From positions 85,668-149,667 of the forward strand of contig NZ_JAGINM010000020.1 in NCBI RefSeq assembly GCF_017876095.1: a stretch of 64,000 nucleotides of DNA, in the 5' to 3' direction. How positions within the stretch are numbered: the first letter of the stretch is position 1; each line of letters begins with the position of its first letter. The DNA comes from Azospirillum agricola (GTDB lineage Bacteria; Pseudomonadota; Alphaproteobacteria; Azospirillales; Azospirillaceae). Under the pieces are notes generated by a model. That model did no database searches, was not told where the DNA came from, and saw nothing but the letters and a program-made list of their open reading frames with translations. Shown piece after piece: positions 57,840-64,000 of this stretch. A program made the translations under genes and the position numbers.

Positions 57840-58913
57840 GTGACGGCACCACACGCGACCTCCATGCCTGACGACACCGACCCTTCCCTGCCGCTGGAAC
57901 AGGCGCTCGACTGGTTCCTCCGCCTACAGGCGGAGGACGTGGGCGAGGAGTGTCGCCAAGCCTGCGCCGCTTGGTGCGCCGCCGATCCCCGAAACGCCCG
58001 CGCCTGGGACTTGGCGCAAGGCATGTGGGCCTCGCCCCTCTTCACGGACGCGCTGGCCGCCGCCGCCCTACCCAGCACCGCCCCCCCAAACACCGCGCCG
58101 GCGCCCGAGCCGCCGGCAATCATGCCGGCGGACGCCGCGAGGGTGCCGCCCTCCGGACGATTCCAATCCCGATCCCGGCCGCACCGGCCGGCGCGGCGCC
58201 AAGCGGCGCGCGTGGCGGCATGGGCGGCGGCGGTGCTGGTGGCGGTCGGTCTGGGCTGGGCGTCCGACCTGCCCTTGCGCCTGCGGGCCGACCACCGCAC
58301 CGCGACCGGCGCGCAGGAGCGCGTGGTGCTGGCCGACGGGTCGCGGGTGCTGATGGACACGGGGACGGCGCTGGCCACCGACATCGCCGGGGCCGAACGG
58401 CGGACCCGGCTGCTGCGCGGGGCCGCCTTCTTCGAGGTGACGCCCGATCCCACCCGCCCCTTCCGGGTGGCGGCCGGTCCCGCCGTCGTGACCGTGGTCG
58501 GCACCGCCTTCGCCGTCCGTTACCTGGATGATCGGGTGACGGTGACGGTGCGGCACGGCACCGTGGACGTCGCACGGCCCGGCGATCCCGCCGTGCGCCT
58601 GCGCGCGGGGGAGGAGGTGGCGGTCACCGCGTCGGCCATCGGCCTGCCCCACCCCACCGATCTGACCGCGGCGCTCGGCTGGGTCGATGGCCGGCTGGTC
58701 TTCGAGGACCGCCCCCTGGGGGAGGTTCTGGGTGAGCTGGACCGCTATCATCGGGGCCTGATCGTGGTTCCCGATTCCCTCGCCGCCCGGCGGATCACCG
58801 GCAACTACCGGCTGGACGATCCGGTGCGGACGGCGGCGTCCCTCGCGGAGCTGGTGCGCGCCGAAACGCTGCGGATCTCCGACGCCCTGTTGATCCTGCG
58901 CCCGCGCCCCTGA
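57840..58913 (+). CDS. FecR-like anti-sigma transmembrane regulator
   Basis: The protein has 357 residues from a GTG after AAGGTGA. The cytoplasmic DUF4880 part comes first (DWFLRLQAEDVGEECRQACA, RNARAWDLAQGMW), then a linker rich in P and R, one membrane span (VAAWAAAVLVAVGLGWASDL) and the periplasmic FecR part (ERVVLADGSRVLMDTGTALA, VTVRHGTVDVARPGD). It passes the signal from receptor to sigma factor. It is followed by the receptor after a gap of about 170 bases. Confidence 0.93.
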   Translation: MTAPHATSMPDDTDPSLPLEQALDWFLRLQAEDVGEECRQACAAWCAADPRNARAWDLAQGMWASPLFTDALAAAALPSTAPPNTAPAPEPPAIMPADAARVPPSGRFQSRSRPHRPARRQAARVAAWAAAVLVAVGLGWASDLPLRLRADHRTATGAQERVVLADGSRVLMDTGTALATDIAGAERRTRLLRGAAFFEVTPDPTRPFRVAAGPAVVTVVGTAFAVRYLDDRVTVTVRHGTVDVARPGDPAVRLRAGEEVAVTASAIGLPHPTDLTAALGWVDGRLVFEDRPLGEVLGELDRYHRGLIVVPDSLAARRITGNYRLDDPVRTAASLAELVRAETLRISDALLILRPRP

Positions 58914-59084
58914 TCCGCCGGTCCCTCCCCCGCGCCTCTCCGCTCGCGGCGCGTCCACAAAAAAAATTCCGCTTTTCCCGATCCGCGAACGTCAAGTCGG
59001 CATGCCTTTCGGAATGCGTCGCACTTGCAATCCGCGACGCCGACCCGGCGGCTTGAGACATCGTGATCATGGGGAAGCACGGCG

Positions 59085-61568
59085 ATGGGTTTGGGGATCA
59101 TGGGAAGGGGCGCGGGCGCGCGCCGGGGAACGGCTCTGCTGCGGGCGGTGCTGCTGTCCTCGGCGATGGCGGGTGCGGCCACGGCGGGGAGCGGTGTCGC
59201 GGCGGCGGCGAAGGCCGACGGACAGGTGGCCCAGGCGGCGGGGCAAGCGGCGGGGCAGCGGTTCGACATCGCGCCGCAGGGGCTGGTGACGGCTCTCAAC
59301 GCCTTCAGCGCGGCCAGCGGCTGGGAGGTCGGCTTCCCGGCCGAGGTGGCGCGCGGCGTGGCCTCCCCCGGCGTGTCGGGCACCATGAGCGCCGACGACG
59401 CGCTGCGCCGCCTGCTGTCGGGCACCGGCGTGTCGTTCCAGATGACCGGCCCCGGCCGCGCCGTGCTGTCGCGGCCGCAGACCGGCGGCGTGGTGCTCGA
59501 TCCGGTGACGGTGCAGGGTGCGCGTGAACGGGCGACCGGCCCGGTGGTGGGCTATGTCGCCCGCCAGAGCGCCACCGCCACCAAGACCGACACGCCGATC
59601 CTGGAAACCCCGCAGTCGATCGCCGTCGTCACCCGCGACCAGATGGACGCCCAGGCGGCGCAGAATCTGGCCGACGTCCTGAACTACACCTCCGGCGTCA
59701 CCACGGGACGCAACGGCGAATCCTCCTCCTTCGGCGGCGACGGCATCTCGGTGCGCGGCTTCGGCGGCGACGGCACCACCGGCGTGTCCTTCAACGAGTA
59801 TCTCGACGGGCTGCGGCTGAAGGGCAGCGGCTATCTGACCTCCGGCATCGATCCCTACCTGTTCGAGCGGGTCGAGGTGCTGAAGGGCCCGGCCTCGGTG
59901 CTGTTCGGGCAGGCCAGTCCCGGCGGTCTGGTCAACATGGTGACCAAGCAGCCGTCCCCCGACGCCAGGCACGAAATCCTGCTTCAGACCGGCAGCCACG
60001 GCCGCAAGCAGGCCGCGCTGGATGTCGGCGGCGACGTGACCGGCGACGGCCGGCTGGCCTACCGCTTCGCGGGCATCGGGCTGGACACCGAAACCCAGAC
60101 CGACTTCACCGAGCGCCGCCGTCTGGCCGCCGCCCCGTCGGTGACCTGGAGGCCGACCGACGACACCAGCCTGACCCTGGTCGGCCTCTACCAGCGCGAC
60201 AATTTCGACGGTTCGCCGCTGAACTTCCTGCCGGCCCAGGGCACCCTGCTGCCCAACCCCAACGGCAAGCTGCCGACCAGCGTCTTCATGGGCGATCCCA
60301 ACTTCAACGACTGGGACCGCAAGACCATGAGCATCGGCTACCGGTTCGAACACCGGTTCGACGAGCACTGGACGGTGCGGCAGAACGCCCGCTACCTGCA
60401 CAACGACCTCAGCTACAAGGGCCTCTACGCCGCCGGTCTCCAGCCCGACCTGCGCACCATGCGGCGCAGCGCCTTCTCGCTCAGCGAGCGCGCCGACGAT
60501 CTGACCATCGACAACCAGATCCAGGCGACCTTCGACACCGGCGCGCTGCGCCACACCGTGCTGGCCGGCGTTGACCACCAGAGGCTGAAGAGCGACACGG
60601 TGCGCGGGCTGGCGACGGCGCCATCCCTCGACATCTTCAACCCGGCCTATGGCCTGCCGATCGCCGATCCGCCGATCTACCAGAGCATCGCCACCCGCAT
60701 CACCCAGACCGGCGTCTACGCCCAGGACCAGATCAAGTGGGGCGGGCTGGTTCTGCTGATGGGCGGGCGGCAGGATTGGGCCGAGACCCGGCAGCGCAAC
60801 CGGCTGAATCAGGGGACCTCGGCCCAACAGGCCGATGCCTTCACCGGCCGGGTCGGGGCGCTCTACCTGTTCGACAACGGTCTGGCGCCCTACGCCAGCT
60901 ATTCGGAATCCTTCGAGCCGACCGCCGGCAGCGATTTCGCCGGCAGGCCCTTCGAGCCCACCACCGGCCAGCAGTACGAGGCCGGGCTGAAGTACCAGCC
61001 ACCGGGATCGAGCAGCCTGCTCACCCTGTCGGCCTTCCACATCACCCAGCAGAACGTCACCACCGCCGACCCGCAGCACACCAACTTCAACATCCAGACC
61101 GGCGAGATCCGCTCACGCGGCATCGAGGCGGAGGCGCGCGTCAGCCTCGCCGACGGGCTGAACGCGGTCGCCAGCTACACCTGGCTCGACGCCGAGGTGA
61201 CCAGGAGCAACGACATCAACCGCGGCAAGCGGCCGGTCGCCGTGCCGACCCATTCGGCCTCGGCCTGGGGCGACTACACGGTGCAGGACGGCCCGCTGGC
61301 CGGGCTGGGCGGTGGCATCGGCGTGCGCCATGTCGGCTTCACTTACGGCGATCCGGCCAACAGCTTCAAGGTGCCGTCCCACACGCTGGTGGACGCCGCC
61401 CTGCGCTACGACCTGTCCCATCTGCATCCGCATCTCCTGGGCGTGCAGGCGGCGGTCAACGCCAGCAACCTGTTCGACAAGCAGTATGTCTCGGCCTGCT
61501 CGCGGGCGACCAACTGCTATTACGGCCTGCGCCGCACCGTCATCGGCTCGCTGAAGTATTCCTGGTGA
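59085..61568 (+). CDS. TonB-dependent siderophore receptor with STN signalling domain
   Basis: The protein has 827 residues. A signal peptide (ALLRAVLLSSAMAGAATAGS) leads to the STN domain (FDIAPQGLVTALNAFSAASG, SADDALRRLLSGTGVSF), a TonB-box-like stretch VLDPVTVQGARE, the plug (ETPQSIAVVTRDQMDAQAAQ, VEVLKGPASVLFGQASPGGL) and a barrel ending in K-Y-S-W with a terminal aromatic residue. It imports a ferric siderophore, and the STN domain signals to FecR. It overlaps the next gene by four bases. Confidence 0.96.
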   Translation: MGLGIMGRGAGARRGTALLRAVLLSSAMAGAATAGSGVAAAAKADGQVAQAAGQAAGQRFDIAPQGLVTALNAFSAASGWEVGFPAEVARGVASPGVSGTMSADDALRRLLSGTGVSFQMTGPGRAVLSRPQTGGVVLDPVTVQGARERATGPVVGYVARQSATATKTDTPILETPQSIAVVTRDQMDAQAAQNLADVLNYTSGVTTGRNGESSSFGGDGISVRGFGGDGTTGVSFNEYLDGLRLKGSGYLTSGIDPYLFERVEVLKGPASVLFGQASPGGLVNMVTKQPSPDARHEILLQTGSHGRKQAALDVGGDVTGDGRLAYRFAGIGLDTETQTDFTERRRLAAAPSVTWRPTDDTSLTLVGLYQRDNFDGSPLNFLPAQGTLLPNPNGKLPTSVFMGDPNFNDWDRKTMSIGYRFEHRFDEHWTVRQNARYLHNDLSYKGLYAAGLQPDLRTMRRSAFSLSERADDLTIDNQIQATFDTGALRHTVLAGVDHQRLKSDTVRGLATAPSLDIFNPAYGLPIADPPIYQSIATRITQTGVYAQDQIKWGGLVLLMGGRQDWAETRQRNRLNQGTSAQQADAFTGRVGALYLFDNGLAPYASYSESFEPTAGSDFAGRPFEPTTGQQYEAGLKYQPPGSSSLLTLSAFHITQQNVTTADPQHTNFNIQTGEIRSRGIEAEARVSLADGLNAVASYTWLDAEVTRSNDINRGKRPVAVPTHSASAWGDYTVQDGPLAGLGGGIGVRHVGFTYGDPANSFKVPSHTLVDAALRYDLSHLHPHLLGVQAAVNASNLFDKQYVSACSRATNCYYGLRRTVIGSLKYSW

Positions 61569-61855
61569 GACGGGGAGTCGAGATCGCGCTGCGGACCGCG
61601 ACCGCCGTCGCCGGTGGCTATGCCCTGGCGGCGGGAACGGCGGCGGCGCTGGCGCTGGTGTTGCCGGCCTTGCAGGACCGGTCGGAAGCGGTGTTGACCG
61701 CCACCATGGCGGCGCTGCCGCCCTGCGTCCTGACCGTGGTGATGGTGTTCGCAGCCGCCAGTGCCCTGCGCGCCCTGGCCTGGACCGCCGGTCTGTCGGC
61801 GGCGGTCTGGGGGGTGGCCATCCTGTTGAAAAACGTGGCGGGGACCGGGGCATGA
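61565..61855 (+). CDS. DUF3649 small inner-membrane protein
   Basis: The product has 96 residues from a GTG overlapping the receptor stop (GTGA). Three membrane spans are visible (ATAVAGGYALAAGTAAALAL, AALPPCVLTVVMVFAAASAL and LAWTAGLSAAVWGVAILL). Proteins of this family sit between ferric-siderophore receptors and PepSY membrane proteins. They are thought to help in iron release or reduction, without firm proof. Its stop overlaps the next ATG. Confidence 0.82.
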   Translation: MRRGVEIALRTATAVAGGYALAAGTAAALALVLPALQDRSEAVLTATMAALPPCVLTVVMVFAAASALRALAWTAGLSAAVWGVAILLKNVAGTGA

Positions 61856-63399
61856 ACGGCAGTTTCCGCCTGTCGATGACGTGGCTGCACAATTGGGGCG
61901 GGCTGGTGGTCGGCTGGCTGCTGTTCTGCGTCTTCCTGACCGGAACCACCGCCTACGCCCGCCACGAGATCACCCGCTGGATGCAGCCCGAACGGGTCGA
62001 GGCCGCGGACAGCCCCAACGCCGCGGCGGCGGCCATCGCCACCCTGTCGCGCGAGGCGCCGCAGGCGCGCCGCTGGCTGATCATGCTGCCCGACGAGCGG
62101 GAGACCGCGACCCAGGTCTATGTCTACAACCGGCCGGGCGTGCAGCCCGGCTTCCGCCGGCTGACGCTGGAGCCGGCGGACGGCCGCCCGGTGCAGGCGC
62201 GGGCGACCTACGGCGGCGACTTCCTCTACTACTTCCATTTCGACCTGCGGATTCCCGGCGTGGCGGGGCGCTATCTGGTCGGCATCGCCGGAGTGGCGCT
62301 GCTGGTGGCGCTGATCACCGGCTTCGTCATCCACCGGCGGGTCTTCTGGGATTTCTTCGCCTTCCGCCCCAACCGCTCGCGCACACGGCTGTGGATGGAC
62401 GTCCACAACGCGCTGGGCATCCTGGTGCTGCCCTACCACGCGCTGATCACCGTGACCGGGCTGGTGCCACTGATGTTGCTCTATCTGCCCTGGGGCTTGC
62501 AGGCGGCTTTCGGCGACCGGCCGGCCGAGTTCAACGCGGCGGTCTACGCCGAACCGATGCCGCCGGCCGCCTCGGGACGGGCCACCGCCCTCGCCGCCGT
62601 GGAGCCGCTGCTGGCGGAGGCGGCGCGGCGCTGGGATGGCGGGCGGCCGGGGCGGGTCGTCGTCGACAACCCCGGCGACGCCGCCGCCACCATCCTCGTC
62701 AAGCGCACCGATGCCGACCGGGTGGTGATCACGCCGGAGGCCATCCTGTTCGACGGCACGACCGGCGCGGTGCGGAAGGTCTGGGACGGGACGGGCGCCG
62801 CCGCCGCGACGCGGGCCGGCGCCTACGGCCTGCACATGATGCGCTTCGCCGACGCTCCGCTGCGGCTGGCGATGATCCTGTGCGGGCTGGCGGGAACCGC
62901 GATGATCGGCACCGGGCAGGTCTACTGGATCATCAAGCGGCGCAAGCGGGAGGCGACCGCGTCTTTCGGTCTGCGTCTGGCCGACGGCGCCAATCTGGCT
63001 GTGATGGTCGGCCTCCCGGTCGCCATCGCCGCCTATTTCTGGGCCAATCGCCTGTTGCCCGACGGGTTGGCTGGCCGGGAGACGCTGGAGGTCGTCGCCT
63101 TCTTCGCCGCATGGCTGCTGGCGGCCCTGCACCCGGTCCTGCGCGGTGTCCAACGCGCCTGGGGTGAGCAGATGGCGGCGGCTGCGCTGTTGTGGATCGC
63201 CCTTCCCCTGGTGAACGCCTTGACCAGCCATGCCCACCTTGGGGTGACGCTGACACGTGGGCTGTGGGGGGTGGCCGGCATCGACCTGACCGCGCTGGCG
63301 GCGGGCGCCCTGTTCACACTGCTGGCTTGGCGCCGCTTCCATGCGGCGCATCGGCACATCGACCAACCGCGCGAGGCGCTGCTGCGGCGCGGCCTGTAA
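61852..63399 (+). CDS. PepSY-associated inner-membrane protein (iron-regulated)
   Basis: The protein has 515 residues. The start TWLHNWGGLVVGWLLFCVFL is the PepSY_TM hallmark. Further spans include VGIAGVALLVALITGFVIHR with a histidine, NALGIL-HALITVTGLVPLML and late spans AALLWIALPLVNALTSHAHL. Two periplasmic loops carry the PepSY-like part. These proteins reduce or release siderophore iron at the inner membrane. It ends the iron operon. Confidence 0.9.
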   Translation: MNGSFRLSMTWLHNWGGLVVGWLLFCVFLTGTTAYARHEITRWMQPERVEAADSPNAAAAAIATLSREAPQARRWLIMLPDERETATQVYVYNRPGVQPGFRRLTLEPADGRPVQARATYGGDFLYYFHFDLRIPGVAGRYLVGIAGVALLVALITGFVIHRRVFWDFFAFRPNRSRTRLWMDVHNALGILVLPYHALITVTGLVPLMLLYLPWGLQAAFGDRPAEFNAAVYAEPMPPAASGRATALAAVEPLLAEAARRWDGGRPGRVVVDNPGDAAATILVKRTDADRVVITPEAILFDGTTGAVRKVWDGTGAAAATRAGAYGLHMMRFADAPLRLAMILCGLAGTAMIGTGQVYWIIKRRKREATASFGLRLADGANLAVMVGLPVAIAAYFWANRLLPDGLAGRETLEVVAFFAAWLLAALHPVLRGVQRAWGEQMAAAALLWIALPLVNALTSHAHLGVTLTRGLWGVAGIDLTALAAGALFTLLAWRRFHAAHRHIDQPREALLRRGL

Positions 63400-63503
63400 C
63401 TCGGCATGGCAACGGGACGCTGCCGATCAGGATCAAGGGTCGCCATCCTGCTCGGCAGACCATCATCCAGACAGGGACGACTAACCCTGGGATCCCCAAC
63501 GCG

Positions 63504-63539
63504 AAAAGGCCCGTCGCGTCTGTGACGCAGCGGGCCCTT
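63504..63539 (-). terminator. Rho-independent terminator of the rRNA operon
   Basis: On the minus strand AAGGGCCCG-CTGCGTC pairs with GACGCGA-CGGGCC around a three-base loop and is followed by TTTT. It lies about 100 bases after the 5S 3' end. The opposite strand has AAAA on the other side and no T-run, so it acts on the leftward rRNA transcript. Confidence 0.85.
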
Positions 63540-63637
63540 GGTGAAGGTGTCGCGTGTTCGGTGAAGATGGCGCGCGTTTGGCGAAGCTCCTGGTCGTGCG
63601 AGTTTTTGTGTAGTCTGATTAATCCTGTGCCTTGGGG

Positions 63638-63753
63638 ACCTGGCGGCGACCTACTCTCCCACGCCTTAAGACGCAGTACCATCGGCGCAGAGGCTTTTCA
63701 CGGCCGAGTTCGGGATGGGATCGGGTGTTTGTCACCTCGCTATGACCACCAGG
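63638..63753 (-). rRNA. rrf: 5S ribosomal RNA
   Basis: The minus strand starts CCTGGTGGTCATAGCGAGGT, contains ACACCCGATCCCATCCCGAA and ends GTCGCCGCCAGGTC, the normal order of bacterial 5S with pairing ends. Length is about 116 nt, end points within a few bases. There is no tRNA between it and the terminator. Confidence 0.95.
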
Positions 63754-63902
63754 TCACCGAGGCACAGGAACCGGACGTCTCGTCCAACCGGAGCGTTTCG
63801 CGTTCGCGCTTTCGTGCAAGTGACGTGTTCTGAGGATGATCGAAACGGCGTGTTGGCCGTGGGGTGGAAGCGGGCTTGCCGCTGCGCGCGGCGCGCCTTG
63901 TT

Positions 63903-64000
63903 GTGGGAGATCAAGCCGATCGAGCGATTAGTAAGGCTTAGCTTCGGGCGTTGCCGCCCTTCCACACGCCTCCTATCGACGTGATGGTCTGTCACGGCTC
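63903..64000 (-). rRNA. rrl: 23S ribosomal RNA, 3' end only
   Basis: The minus strand reads GATAGGAGGCGTGTGGAAGG near the window edge and ends CGATCGGCTTGATCTCCCAC, matching the 3' terminal part of alphaproteobacterial 23S. The rest lies beyond 64,000. A spacer of about 150 bases separates it from 5S. Confidence 0.93.

Noticed and set aside
63400..63637. tRNA gene after 5S or a small gene between the iron operon and rRNA
   Set aside because: No cloverleaf or TψC-like GTTCRA box was found, and frames there overlap the rRNA terminator. Only the terminator at 63504 is supported.

Overview
The window joins two unlike blocks: the inner end of a Mu-like transposable prophage (positions 1 to 26,551, its far end lying outside the window) and chromosomal DNA of a high-GC alphaproteobacterium (26,552 to 64,000). 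The 23S 3' end and 5S sequence at the right edge, the very high GC and the gene content (TPR-SPINDLY glycosyltransferase, NMT1-type ABC uptake operons, FecI/FecR/TonB receptor cluster) suggest an Azospirillum-like Rhodospirillales host. The genus is an inference.

Prophage, read right to left on the minus strand. The left end is at 26,551, with three transposase-site-like repeats inside it spaced much as in Mu attL. It is inserted in a host AraC-family regulator gene, of which only the first 58 codons remain. Next come a small membrane protein, a hairpin-rich non-coding stretch, the repressor on the plus strand, and the divergent early operon: Ner, a regulator, transposase A and target activator B, then about a dozen small early genes including a Gam-like protein, a ParB-like protein and GemA. 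A Mor-like activator precedes a dyad at the head of the late genes. These are endolysin, holin candidate, TraR-type zinc finger, gp25/26/27/28 packaging genes, portal, a Com zinc-finger gene overlapping a DNA methyltransferase, head protein F, protease/scaffold I, decoration protein, major capsid and gp35 to gp37/G-type connector genes. The window begins inside a tail-tube gene that looks siphoviral, so this is probably a Mu-like-head, long non-contractile-tail phage. An AT-rich plus-strand DUF4238 cargo gene sits between F and I, next to a candidate structured RNA.

Host block. 26.5 to 38.7 kb holds an SDR (divergent from the broken AraC gene), nitroreductase, TauE permease, glutamine-dependent NAD synthetase, TPR O-GlcNAc-transferase-like protein, two sugar-transfer proteins, aldo/keto reductase and a GntR regulator. 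38.8 to 45.8 kb is a divergent catabolic cluster: PhyH dioxygenase, alcohol dehydrogenase, enoyl-CoA hydratase and a lone substrate-binding protein in one direction, acyl-CoA dehydrogenase and acyl-CoA ligase in the other. 45.9 to 55.9 kb is an 11-gene minus-strand operon. It joins a complete NMT1/Ssu-type ABC importer, with both permease domains fused, to an amidohydrolase, three SDRs, a TIM-barrel isomerase, a thiol-dioxygenase-like cupin, a ThuA-like protein and a TauD dioxygenase, and is flanked by a divergent LysR gene. I cannot name the substrate. 57.1 to 63.4 kb is an iron-uptake operon (ECF sigma, FecR, STN-type TonB receptor, DUF3649, PepSY). The window ends in an rRNA operon on the minus strand (terminator, 5S, start of 23S).

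The most unusual signals are the dispersed 11-base transposase-site-like repeat inside phage genes, three hairpin-dense non-coding islands in the prophage, the Com/methyltransferase pair placed inside the head operon, the DUF4238 cargo gene, and the unnamed 11-gene catabolic operon.
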